48,312 nucleotides of DNA, taken from the NCBI GenBank assembly GCA_003353955.1, contig PIVJ01000011.1:1-48312 (forward strand), in the 5' to 3' direction. Of this stretch, positions 7,150-15,140 are shown piece by piece (positions within the stretch are counted from its first letter, which is position 1; each line of letters opens with the position of its first letter). The stretch comes from Bacteroidota bacterium. GTDB lineage: Bacteria; Bacteroidota; Bacteroidia; Bacteroidales; GCA-2711565. Both the position numbers and the translations under genes were made by a program. The notes beneath the pieces were generated by a model. It was not told the origin of the DNA and searched no databases. It worked only from the letters and a program-made list of their open reading frames with translations.

Positions 7150-8688
7150 TTATTCAAATTGTGCAATAATATTCATCGCCCCTTTGATGCCATCGGCTGC
7201 ACTCGAAATTATACCACCGGCATATCCACTTCCTTCGCCCAGCATATAAATATTCTCAAATCCTTCACAAAGTCCGGATCGGGCGCGTAATACCTGAATG
7301 ACTGCAGATGATTTACTTTCTAATCCTACTAAATTACCTGATTCAAAGTTTTTTATCTTTCGACTAAAATCTTTCAATCCTTCACGGATCGAATTACTAA
7401 CTTTCACGGGCAGCATATCCCATAAAGGTTCAGGAGTTAAGCCAAATGGATAACTGGATTCTAAATTTGATTTTGGATTCTTTTTATTTATAAAATCACT
7501 AATACTACATGAAGGAGCCTGATAACTATTTGTTTGTTCGTAGAATGACTGTTCCAATTTTTCCAACCAATCCAGTGCCTCCGATGCCGATACTTCGCGT
7601 TCCAGTAATTCATTTAAATTAACGCCTGCAACACATGCCGCATTTGCAAATTTGGCATCCCGATTATACAAACTCATGCCATTAACAATATTCGAATTTG
7701 GATAAGCTGCTGCCGGCACTATTGTTCCTCCGGGGCACATACAAAAGCTGTAAACTTGTTGTTTTCCGTCAGCTTTCGAACTTAAACGATATTCAGCTGC
7801 TTTCACACCAGGTAATTTCTCTTTACCCCATTGCGCAAGATTTATAATTTGTTGGGGGTGCTCCATTCTACATCCCAATGCAAAATTTTTTGTTCGAAAT
7901 CTCAGGCCTTTTTGCATCAATATCCGATAAGTTTCATAGGCTGAATGTCCTGTGGCCAGAACAAGAATACTTGTATCCATCACACCCGAATTGGTCTCAA
8001 CTGAGCTTGCATTGCCTTCCTTGATTTTTACATCCGTTAATTGGGTTTCAAAATTTAACACCCCTCCAATTTCACAATACTTTAGCCTTATGTTTTTTAG
8101 TATCGTTTTAAGCTTATCACTGCCCAAATGTGGTTGTGCCAAGTATTTAATTTCCTTGGGAGCCCCCGCTTCGATATAAGTTTTAATAATAAATTTTCGC
8201 TCCAGAGAAATGTGTTTTGATCGTGAAGTTAGCTTCCCATCAGAGAATGTACCTGCCCCTCCTTCTCCGAATGCATAATTATTTTCTGGATTAAATACTG
8301 AAGTCTTTTCGAAATCATTAACACTTTTGATCCTTTTCTCAACTTCGGACCCTCGTTCAAGCAAGCTAGTTTTAAATCCTGCTATTTGTAAAACATAAGC
8401 AGCAAAAAAACCTGCAGGGCCACTTCCCACAATTATAACATTTTCCTTTCTCTTTTTATATGGAATATTTAGCTCTAAATCCTTACCAGAAATCTTTTCC
8501 TTAATTTCCTCAGAAGTAATGAGTACTCTGACCAACCAATGAATATTAGATTTATTTCGGGCATCCAGGCTTTTTCCTTCAATTTGAAAAGTAAAATTTT
8601 TGATTCGCTGTTTTTTTCCAATCTTATGTTTCAGATCGCCCTCCGTAAAATCAGTTGGCATTTTTAGCGTGATATTCTTTTGACCCAT
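7150..8688 (-). CDS. FAD-dependent dehydrogenase (COG2509-like)
   Basis: 512 residues. After a ~90-residue N-terminal domain comes the dinucleotide-binding motif VIIVGSGPAGFFAAYVLQ (GxGxxG), then SLLERG ending in the ribose-binding acid, and the family-specific segment AFGEGGAGTFSDGKL. Further conserved blocks are LATGHSAYETYRIL, CMCPGGTIVPAA and, near the C-terminus, MLGEGSGYAGGIISSAADG, which contacts FAD. This is the cytoplasmic NAD(FAD)-utilising dehydrogenase family found widely in anaerobes, of unsettled substrate. It is transcribed alone, convergent with the amidotransferase gene (5-bp gap). Confidence 0.92.
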   Translation of the reverse strand: MGQKNITLKMPTDFTEGDLKHKIGKKQRIKNFTFQIEGKSLDARNKSNIHWLVRVLITSEEIKEKISGKDLELNIPYKKRKENVIIVGSGPAGFFAAYVLQIAGFKTSLLERGSEVEKRIKSVNDFEKTSVFNPENNYAFGEGGAGTFSDGKLTSRSKHISLERKFIIKTYIEAGAPKEIKYLAQPHLGSDKLKTILKNIRLKYCEIGGVLNFETQLTDVKIKEGNASSVETNSGVMDTSILVLATGHSAYETYRILMQKGLRFRTKNFALGCRMEHPQQIINLAQWGKEKLPGVKAAEYRLSSKADGKQQVYSFCMCPGGTIVPAAAYPNSNIVNGMSLYNRDAKFANAACVAGVNLNELLEREVSASEALDWLEKLEQSFYEQTNSYQAPSCSISDFINKKNPKSNLESSYPFGLTPEPLWDMLPVKVSNSIREGLKDFSRKIKNFESGNLVGLESKSSAVIQVLRARSGLCEGFENIYMLGEGSGYAGGIISSAADGIKGAMNIIAQFE

Positions 8689-8844
8689 AATGATTCGCTT
8701 AACGAATGGTAAATTTAATTCTTATATCTTTAATTATTAAAAATAAATCATCTGAGAACAATATCTTAGATTTTACAATAGCTTTAAATAAACGAATTCA
8801 ACAAATTCGTCATTAGATAATTTGCTGAATAGAAACTAATTAGC

Positions 8845-9588
8845 TTGAAAGAACGGATTCGAATTGCAGCTAACATACTTAAAAACGCAAAACATGTTGT
8901 GGCATTTACCGGTGCAGGTATATCTGTGGAAAGTGGCATTCCTCCGTTTAGGGGCATAGATGGTCTTTGGAGTAATCATGATCCGCAAGTACTGGATCTG
9001 TCTTATTTCTATGCCAATCCTTTGGAGTCATGGACGGTGATTAAAGAAATTTTTTACGATTTTTTCGGTAAAGCAAAACCCAATGATGCGCATAAAGGGA
9101 TTGCATTTTTGGAAGAAGCAGGAATTGTAAAAGAAACCATTACTCAGAATATCGATAACCTGCATCAAGAAGCCGGCAGCAAGATTATTCACGAATTTCA
9201 TGGAAATTCACAACAACTTATTTGCACTTCATGCAGTGCAACTTATCCTGCATTCGAAATTAATTTGAATAAACTCCCTCCTTTGTGTGATTCTTGTCAT
9301 TCGTTATTAAAACCAGATTTTATTTTCTTTGGAGAGGGGATTCCTCAAGAAGCATACGAAGCATCTGTTAAGGCAGCTCAAAATGCAGATGTGTTTCTGG
9401 TGGTTGGTACAACAGGAGAAGTTACGCCTTCCTGTCATATACCAATTCTTGCGAAAGAAAAAGGAGCTAAAATAATTGAAATAAATCCGGAAGAATCGAA
9501 ATTTACTAATTCTATCACAGATATTTATCTTCAGAAAAAGGCATCCATTATCATGAATCAACTCATTAACTTAATAAATATAAAATGA
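8845..9588 (+). CDS. cobB: NAD-dependent protein deacylase, sirtuin family (CobB)
   Basis: 247 residues, normal for class III bacterial sirtuins. The NAD-binding motif GAGISVESGIPPFRG starts at residue 23, followed by TQNIDNLHQEAG and the catalytic His119 in EFHGN. The zinc module has C127, C130 and a second pair in LCDSCH, then PDFIFFGEG. It removes acyl groups from lysines using NAD and yields O-acyl-ADP-ribose. The start is a TTG at 8845 (KERIRIAANIL); no suitable ATG is present. Its stop overlaps the ATG of the serine hydrolase gene by 4 bp. Confidence 0.95.
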   Translation: MKERIRIAANILKNAKHVVAFTGAGISVESGIPPFRGIDGLWSNHDPQVLDLSYFYANPLESWTVIKEIFYDFFGKAKPNDAHKGIAFLEEAGIVKETITQNIDNLHQEAGSKIIHEFHGNSQQLICTSCSATYPAFEINLNKLPPLCDSCHSLLKPDFIFFGEGIPQEAYEASVKAAQNADVFLVVGTTGEVTPSCHIPILAKEKGAKIIEINPEESKFTNSITDIYLQKKASIIMNQLINLINIK

Positions 9589-11120
9589 AAAGTACCATTC
9601 TAAAAATCTGTATCACATTTATTTTTATGTCCTTCGTTGGAATAAACATATCAGCTCAAACCACTGTTGAAGAAACAGTAAATGAGCTCGACAAATATTA
9701 TGAACAAGCCAGAAAATTATGGAATGTTCCGGGTATGGCCATTGCTATTGTCAAGGACAATGAGATTATTTTTTCCAAAGGCTTTGGTGTGAAGGATGTA
9801 GATACAGGCGAAGCGGTTGATGAGAATTCTTTATTTGCCATCGCATCCAATACGAAGGCATTTACTTCGGCCTGTATTGCCATGCTGGTTGAGGAGGGTA
9901 AGCTTTCCTGGGATGACAAAGTAGTAGCATATTTACCGTGGTTTCAATTATACAGTCCATATGTAAGTTATGAAATGAGCATCACAGATTTACTATGCCA
10001 TCGAAGCGGATTAAGAACTTTTTCAGGTGATTTAATTTGGTATGGCACAGATTTCAGCCGGGAAGAAATTGTTCGTCGAGCAAAGTTTTTAAAACCCACC
10101 TATGGTTTTCGTGAGAGTTATGGATACCAAAACATCATGTTCATTGCCGCAGGCCTTGTAATTGAAAAAGTTAGTGGCATGAGTTGGGATGATTTTGTTG
10201 CAACCCGAATTTTTAATCCTTTGGGAATGGACAGAACAGTCAGCTCAATTAATGATCTTGATAAGAAAGGCAATTACACAACACCACATAATGAAGTTGA
10301 TGATAAATTAATTACGATTGAGTACCTGAATTGGGACAACGCAGCTCCCTTAGGCGGAATCTTATCAAGTGTTTCTGATCTGTCAAAATGGATGACGCTT
10401 CAATTGAATAAAGGAACATACAATTCTGATACCTTGTTTAGTGAAACTTCACAACAAAAAATGTGGAAGGCACATATTATGCAAAATGTAAGTTCATACT
10501 CTCAACAAATGTTCCCATCCATTCATTTCAGAGCTTACGGATTAGGTTGGGGATTAATGGATTATCATGGGCGAAAAATTGTTTTGCATGGAGGTGGTTA
10601 TGATGGGATGATTTCCAGAACCGTTCTTGTACCTGAAGAAAATCTAGGTTTTGTTATTCTTACGAATACGAATACTTCTATAACCTCGCCATTAATGTAT
10701 AAAACTTTAGATGCTTTCTTGAGTGATTTAGATCGTGATTGGAGTGCGGAATATTTTGAACGAAACAATCGGCTTAATGAATCTGATCCTGAAGAGGGCA
10801 GAGTAAAAAATACTGAACCCTCTTTATCTATTGAAAATTACACTGGCACTTATAGCGGGAAAGTTTACGGTGATGTAAAAGTATTTGAAGAAAATGGAAA
10901 TTTGATGCTTCAGATGATGCATACCAAAATCTTTCTTGGTCATTTAACACACTGGCATTACGATACTTTTGAGATTGAGTTTAAACAAGTGACTTCATTA
11001 CCAAAGGGGAAGGTAAATTTTATTCTTAATGCTAAAGGAGAAGCTGATGAATTAGTTATTGATGTACCAAATCCTGATTTTGACTTTACTGAACTAGACT
11101 TTAAAAAGCTTAAAAAATGA
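9585..11120 (+). CDS. Exported serine hydrolase of the beta-lactamase/class C family
   Basis: 511 residues with a signal peptide (KICITFIFMSFVGINISA). The catalytic module spans about residues 30-390. The nucleophile lies in S88-N-T-K91 (AIASNTKAFTS), the second motif is Y-x-N in YGYQN, and the third is HGGG (VLHGGGYDG). The C-terminal ~110 residues, with NYTGTYSGKVYGDVKV, form a DUF3471-like beta domain. Such proteins are periplasmic D-aminopeptidases or esterases; calling it a resistance beta-lactamase is not warranted. The ATG overlaps the sirtuin stop (ATGA), suggesting translational coupling. A dispersed repeat copy begins at its stop codon. Confidence 0.9.
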   Translation: MKSTILKICITFIFMSFVGINISAQTTVEETVNELDKYYEQARKLWNVPGMAIAIVKDNEIIFSKGFGVKDVDTGEAVDENSLFAIASNTKAFTSACIAMLVEEGKLSWDDKVVAYLPWFQLYSPYVSYEMSITDLLCHRSGLRTFSGDLIWYGTDFSREEIVRRAKFLKPTYGFRESYGYQNIMFIAAGLVIEKVSGMSWDDFVATRIFNPLGMDRTVSSINDLDKKGNYTTPHNEVDDKLITIEYLNWDNAAPLGGILSSVSDLSKWMTLQLNKGTYNSDTLFSETSQQKMWKAHIMQNVSSYSQQMFPSIHFRAYGLGWGLMDYHGRKIVLHGGGYDGMISRTVLVPEENLGFVILTNTNTSITSPLMYKTLDAFLSDLDRDWSAEYFERNNRLNESDPEEGRVKNTEPSLSIENYTGTYSGKVYGDVKVFEENGNLMLQMMHTKIFLGHLTHWHYDTFEIEFKQVTSLPKGKVNFILNAKGEADELVIDVPNPDFDFTELDFKKLKK

Positions 11121-11160
11121 AGCTCTCCGCCGCAAGCGGACGGGGCATCATGATGGATTG
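11117..11160 (+). repeat. Dispersed hairpin repeat, copy 1 (short)
   Basis: This is a shortened copy of the repeat also seen at 26.7, 37.0 and 47.6 kb. It shares the ATGAAGCTC start, the hairpin CCGCCGCAAGCGGACGGGG and the following ATCATGATGGATT, then diverges. It overlaps the last codons of the serine hydrolase gene. Confidence 0.85.
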
Positions 11161-11186
11161 AATTAAGAACGCTAAAAATATTTATC

Positions 11187-11357
11187 ATGGTTTTTGGCAT
11201 TGCATTCGGTACTTTTACGGTGCTGCTACTTTATGAGTAATATTGGTCAGACGATTGTAAAGCGTATCATTTTTTAAATGCATGGCTTAATCGTATCATT
11301 GGATCAATGTTGGCTGTTTTAGCTATTATTCAGGAAGTACGTATATTCTTTAATTAA
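11187..11357 (+). pseudogene. Possible remnant of a small membrane protein gene
   Basis: An ATG at 11187 opens MVFGIAFGTFTVLLLYE, stops at a TAA, then continues in the same frame as YWSDDCKAYHFLNAWLNRII and SMLAVLAIIQEVRIFFN to a second TAA at 11355-11357. Both halves look protein-like with two hydrophobic stretches, so a gene with one nonsense mutation is possible. I do not recognise the family, and chance cannot be excluded. Confidence 0.3.
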
Positions 11358-11367
11358 ATATTTAGCT

Positions 11368-11874
11368 ATGGACTTTATTTGGATTATCGTAGGAATTGTT
11401 TTGATCTTAGTAGGAATTGCCGGTGCAATCATACCAGGTATTCCGGGCCCGATTGTTAGCTTTGTTGCACTTCTTCTATTACAACTTAGAGAAAACCCTC
11501 CCTTTGAGCAGGATTTACTTGTGATATTGGGATTAATTGCCGCTGGTGTAACTTTCCTTGATTATGTCGTACCCATATGGGGAACAAAGAAATTTGGGGG
11601 AAGTAAAATGGGCGTTCGGGGAAGTCTCGTCGGATTAATTGTGGGCATTATTGGGCTTCCCATCCTTGGGATTGTTATTGGCCCTTTTGGAATAATTTCT
11701 ATTCTTTTAGGGCCATTTGTTGGTGCCTATATTGGTGAAAGCATGGCCGGAAAGGGTTCTACAACGGCTATGCGATCTGCTATTGGTTCATTTATTGGCT
11801 TTGTGGCCGGAACATTAATGAAATTAGTTTATTCTTTTGTAATTAGTTATTATTTTCTCGCATCTCTATTTTAG
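11368..11874 (+). CDS. DUF456 family integral membrane protein
   Basis: 168 residues, almost entirely hydrophobic, with glycine-rich membrane helices. The DUF456 hallmarks are the N-terminal GIAGAIIPGIPGPIVSFVAL, a DYVVPIWGTKKFGGSK loop after helix 2, and the repeated GLPILGIVIGPFGI and GPFVGAYIGE segments with paired glycines. About five helices are predicted. Function is unknown; the conserved glycine zippers suggest tight helix packing in the inner membrane. It ends 4 bp from the convergent truA gene. Confidence 0.93.
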   Translation: MDFIWIIVGIVLILVGIAGAIIPGIPGPIVSFVALLLLQLRENPPFEQDLLVILGLIAAGVTFLDYVVPIWGTKKFGGSKMGVRGSLVGLIVGIIGLPILGIVIGPFGIISILLGPFVGAYIGESMAGKGSTTAMRSAIGSFIGFVAGTLMKLVYSFVISYYFLASLF

Positions 11875-11878
11875 ACGT

Positions 11879-12637
11879 CTAAATAAAAGTGCCTTCAGGA
11901 TAAGTGATTTTTTCAAGAAACAAACCCTGCGCCGGAACCGAATAACCAGCATCTGACCTGTTTTTGCTTTCTATAATACTTACAAACTCATCGAGATCAG
12001 TTTTTTCTTGCCCAATATCGATAAGTGTGCCAACAATGGCGCGAACCATATTTCGTAAAAAACGATCAGCAGTAATGGTAAAAATGAGTAAGTGACCTTC
12101 CTCCCTCCAATGGGCTTCCTGCAGTTTACAATTATTAGTTTTCACTTGAGTATGTAACTTCGAAAAACTTGTGAAATCATTAATTTTAAGTAGTTTATCA
12201 GCGGCAACATTCATCACTTCCATGTCAAGATCGCCAAAAATATAATTAGAGAAGGCATCAAAGAACGGATCTTTCCTTCGACTGATAAAATAGTTATAGG
12301 TTCGGGATGTAGCATCAAAACGAGCATGTGCAGAATCTCGAACAGGAAGCACATTAAAGATTACAATCTCTTTAGGCAAAAGTCTATTTAACCGGAAACA
12401 TAAATCCATTCGATCTTGCACATTTAATTCCTCCTCAGCGTCGAAATGCGCGTAAAAATTATTTGCATTTACGCCTGTATCAGTCCTTCCACACCCCACA
12501 ACATTAGCTTCATTTCCGGTTAATTTTTGCAATCCATCATTCACCAATTGTTGAATAGTTGGTACATTATCCTGAATTTGCCAGCCATGAAAACCGCTGC
12601 CATTATATGCGAGATGCAAGAAATATCGATATGCCAA
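11879..12637 (-). CDS. truA: tRNA pseudouridine synthase A (TruA)
   Basis: 252 residues, standard TruA length. The catalytic Asp53 sits in GCGRTDTGVNANNFYAHFD. Other family blocks are LAYNGSGFHGWQIQDN at the N-terminus, FDATSRTYNYFI and the C-terminal RFLRNMVRAIVGTLIDIG. The enzyme isomerises uridines 38-40 in the anticodon arm of many tRNAs. It is transcribed alone on the minus strand, divergent from nikR across a 240-bp region containing a large inverted repeat. Confidence 0.96.
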   Translation of the reverse strand: MAYRYFLHLAYNGSGFHGWQIQDNVPTIQQLVNDGLQKLTGNEANVVGCGRTDTGVNANNFYAHFDAEEELNVQDRMDLCFRLNRLLPKEIVIFNVLPVRDSAHARFDATSRTYNYFISRRKDPFFDAFSNYIFGDLDMEVMNVAADKLLKINDFTSFSKLHTQVKTNNCKLQEAHWREEGHLLIFTITADRFLRNMVRAIVGTLIDIGQEKTDLDEFVSIIESKNRSDAGYSVPAQGLFLEKITYPEGTFI

Positions 12638-12664
12638 AATTTCAATTTTTTACAAATGTAGGAA

Positions 12665-12774
12665 AAAAGTGCCCAGAATACCTAAAGTGCGCTTGAGTGC
12701 TTAAAGTTCTTTGTAATGTTCTTTATTCAACTCTAAACACTCCAAACTCTAGATCACTTTAGGCACTTCTCGGC
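12665..12774. repeat. Large imperfect inverted repeat upstream of nikR
   Basis: Left-arm blocks CCTAAAGTG (12681-12689) and GAGTGCTTAAAGTT (12695-12708) are mirrored by AACTCTAAACACTC (12729-12742, two mismatches) and CACTTTAGG (12755-12763, perfect). The whole could fold into a ~110-nt hairpin with a 20-nt loop. It lies between the divergent truA and nikR genes. Its composition suggests a mobile or structural repeat rather than an operator. Confidence 0.7.
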
Positions 12775-12849
12775 TATTTAAACTCATCCTAAATTTCACA
12801 CGAAACATTTCTTTTAGCGATATATATAATAAAACAAGATATCTTTACT

Positions 12850-12876
12850 GTGTTACTTTTTTAATAATCATAACAC
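12850..12876. promoter_or_regulatory. Predicted NikR operator
   Basis: GTGTTAC at 12850-12856 and ATAACAC at 12870-12876 form an inverted repeat with a 13-nt spacer. From memory, comparative genomics reported GTGTTAC-N13/14-GTAACAC as the NikR motif in delta-proteobacteria; this site differs from it at one base. It ends one base before the nikR ATG, so nickel-loaded NikR bound here should block its own transcription and that of the downstream genes. Confidence 0.75.
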
Positions 12877-12877
12877 G

Positions 12878-13279
12878 ATGCAAGTAAAAAGATTTGGCGT
12901 TTCATTAGAAGATGAACTACTTAAAAGACTTGATCGATTGATTGAAAATCAAAAATTTCCCAATCGCTCACAAGCTATTCGATATCTCATAAAGAAGCAC
13001 TTGGTGGATGATGAATGGGAATGTAATGGAGAAGTAGCTGGCGCAATTGTGTTGGTTTATGATCATCACAAACGAAATTTACAAAAGCAATCTACCGAGG
13101 TTCAACACAATTTTCATCATTTAATCCTGGCTTCTCAGCATGTACATTTGGATCACAACAATTGCCTTGAAACAATTTCGGTAAAAGGAAATGCTCATGA
13201 ACTTGTAACGTTAGCAAATCAATTAATTGCCATTAAAGGGATTAAACATGGTAAATTGGTGATGAGTACTTCAACGTAA
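12878..13279 (+). CDS. nikR: Nickel-responsive transcriptional regulator NikR
   Basis: 133 residues, the normal length. The N-terminal ribbon-helix-helix DNA-binding domain reads [19 protein letters not shown] and [10 protein letters not shown]. The C-terminal ACT-like domain carries the square-planar nickel site: H77 (VQH), H88 and H90 in SQHVHLDH, and C96 in NNCLE, each one residue beyond the E. coli H76/H87/H89/C95 numbering. The protein represses nickel uptake genes when nickel is plentiful. It is followed 12 bp later by the FmdE fusion gene and then a nickel-transporter-like gene, and its own operator overlaps the translation start region. Confidence 0.96.
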   Translation: MQVKRFGVSLEDELLKRLDRLIENQKFPNRSQAIRYLIKKHLVDDEWECNGEVAGAIVLVYDHHKRNLQKQSTEVQHNFHHLILASQHVHLDHNNCLETISVKGNAHELVTLANQLIAIKGIKHGKLVMSTST

Positions 13280-13291
13280 AAATTAAAGTTC

Positions 13292-14371
13292 ATGGCACGA
13301 ATCACAGAAATTGGGATTATAAAGAATAATTTTGAGTCGGAAGACAACCCACATGAAATTAAGAAATATGAAAGCCAAATCATTATTAATGGTGAATTTC
13401 TAGAAGGACTTGACCGTATTGGTGAATACGAATTTATAGATATCGTTTTTGATTTTGATCGATCCACTTCTTACGAGATGACGGCCACTACTCTTCGTGG
13501 AAATATTAAAGGTTTGTTTGCTACCCGAAAACCTGATCGTCCCAGTTCTATTGCTGTTACTACTGTTAATCTTCTTGAGGTAAAAGGTAATACTTTGCGG
13601 GTTATTGGGTTGGATGCACTCAACAACAGCCCGGTGTTAGACATCAAACCCATTGATTTTTCGATGGTGGAAAAGAAAATGGACAATATTCGAATTTATG
13701 AACTTAAAAACAATCCCCGAAGAGAAATTGTAAATGATATTTTACGCAATGATTTAGAAACATTAATGATTAAAGCAGCAATAATGCATGGGCATTATTG
13801 TCAGGGAATTGCCCTCGGAGTAATGGCTGCCACCAAAGCCATGCAATTAATGCGTGAAACCGGAGATGGGATGGAAGATCTTTTAGCAATTACAGAAACC
13901 AATAACTGCTTTAGTGATGGGATTCAGCTTATAACTGGCTGTTCATTCGGGAATAACGCTTTAATTTTTAAGGACTTTGGCAAAACGGCTTTTACCCTTA
14001 CAAAAAGAGACGGAAAAGGAATCCGAATTTCGACCAAATCAGATGCCAAAGGATATATGCAAAAAGCTCATCCATTTTTTTCTGAGAGTTTTCGGAAAGT
14101 AGTAAAGGAGAGAAATCATAGCACTTCGGCATTGTTAAAGTTTAAGCGGCAAGGTCGTGAGCGTGCATTTGCAACGCTTAAGCTTGATTTTAACAAATTA
14201 TTTAATATGGAGAATATTAAGGTTTCAGTTCCTGAATACGCCCCATCTCACGAAAGTATTATTTGTAAAAATTGTGGCGAAAGCACCATGAGCACCCGAG
14301 TTATTGGCGGTCTGTGTTTCCCATGTTCAGGCAAAAAGTATTCGGAACTTAACGGACACGGGATTAATTAG
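13292..14371 (+). CDS. TrmO/TsaA-like plus FmdE-like fusion protein with C-terminal zinc ribbon
   Basis: 359 residues in three parts. Residues 1-~122 resemble the TrmO/TsaA (UPF0066) beta-barrel: EFLEGLDRIGEYEFIDIVF, ATRKPDRPSSIAVTTVNLLE and GLDALNNSPVLDIKP, although the usual NPIGLS is SSIAVT here. Residues ~150-310 are an FmdE domain (named from formylmethanofuran dehydrogenase subunit E) with the metal-binding H166-G-H168-Y-C170, C206 and C217. Residues 325-345 form a C-x2-C/C-x2-C zinc ribbon (CKNC, CFPC). No molybdenum enzyme is nearby. Position between nikR and a nickel-transporter-like gene suggests a role in nickel handling, perhaps as a chaperone or sensor; this is inference. Cytoplasmic. 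Confidence 0.85.
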   Translation: MARITEIGIIKNNFESEDNPHEIKKYESQIIINGEFLEGLDRIGEYEFIDIVFDFDRSTSYEMTATTLRGNIKGLFATRKPDRPSSIAVTTVNLLEVKGNTLRVIGLDALNNSPVLDIKPIDFSMVEKKMDNIRIYELKNNPRREIVNDILRNDLETLMIKAAIMHGHYCQGIALGVMAATKAMQLMRETGDGMEDLLAITETNNCFSDGIQLITGCSFGNNALIFKDFGKTAFTLTKRDGKGIRISTKSDAKGYMQKAHPFFSESFRKVVKERNHSTSALLKFKRQGRERAFATLKLDFNKLFNMENIKVSVPEYAPSHESIICKNCGESTMSTRVIGGLCFPCSGKKYSELNGHGIN

Positions 14372-14441
14372 TAATGATTATTGATTATTGTTGAATTATA
14401 AACGACGTTCCTCAAATACAACAATTAACTAAATAAAAAAC

Positions 14442-15140
14442 ATGAATGAATTAACAATTTTAATTGGTACCGCAGCAGTAATTGCTTTTACCCACACCCT
14501 TTTCGGTCCGGATCATTACCTTCCTTTTATTGTGATGTCGAAAGCTCGAAAATGGTCAATTTGGAAAACAACCTGGCTTACGATTGCATGTGGAATTGGT
14601 CACGTTGGCAGCTCAATTATTCTGGGCACTGTTGGTGTCGCCTTTGGAATTGGGCTTCATAAATTAGAATTCTTTGAGGGCTTTAGAGGAAATCTGGCAG
14701 CCTGGGCATTTATTTTATTTGGTTTGCTTTATACTATTTGGTCAGTTTACCGGCTTTATGTAAACAAGCCACATAAACACCAACACTTTCATAAGGATGG
14801 AAGCCTTCATGTTCACGAACATACCCACACTACAGAACATATCCACACACATAATAAGAAATTAACTCCCTGGATATTATTTACCATTTTTGTTTTAGGA
14901 CCATGCGAACCACTTATCCCAATTTTAATGTATCCTGCTGCTGAACACAGCACTTTTGGTATTGTGGCGGTTAGCCTGGTTTTTGGATTAATTACCATTG
15001 CCACCATGTTAGTGATTGTTTTATTAGCTTCTTATGGAATAAGTTTTCTTCCTATGGGTAAGCTGGAGAGATATACCCACGTAATTGCAGGAGCAACAAT
15101 TTTCCTCAGTGGAATGGCAATTGTGTTTTGGGGTCTTTAA
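14442..15140 (+). CDS. UreH/NicO-like membrane protein, probable nickel transporter
   Basis: 232 residues with about six membrane helices. Helix 1 carries HTLFGPDHY (H18, D24, H25), similar to the metal-selecting H-x4-D-H motifs of nickel/cobalt transporters. A cytoplasmic or periplasmic loop at about residues 111-138 is very rich in His (KPHKHQHFHKDGSLHVHEHT). The second half has GPCEPLIPILMYPAAE. The fold resembles UreH/TauE-SafE-like permeases. Being the third gene after nikR, with NikR-type control of the run, nickel uptake for the hydrogenase is the best reading; export is not excluded by sequence. Confidence 0.85.
   Translation: MNELTILIGTAAVIAFTHTLFGPDHYLPFIVMSKARKWSIWKTTWLTIACGIGHVGSSIILGTVGVAFGIGLHKLEFFEGFRGNLAAWAFILFGLLYTIWSVYRLYVNKPHKHQHFHKDGSLHVHEHTHTTEHIHTHNKKLTPWILFTIFVLGPCEPLIPILMYPAAEHSTFGIVAVSLVFGLITIATMLVIVLLASYGISFLPMGKLERYTHVIAGATIFLSGMAIVFWGL

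Noticed and set aside
9585-11120. Antibiotic-resistance beta-lactamase
   Set aside because: It has the general serine-hydrolase motifs plus a DUF3471-like tail typical of housekeeping D-aminopeptidase/esterase relatives.
13292-14371. Formylmethanofuran dehydrogenase subunit as the gene function
   Set aside because: FmdE is only a domain name here; no methanofuran or molybdopterin genes are nearby, and the context is nickel.
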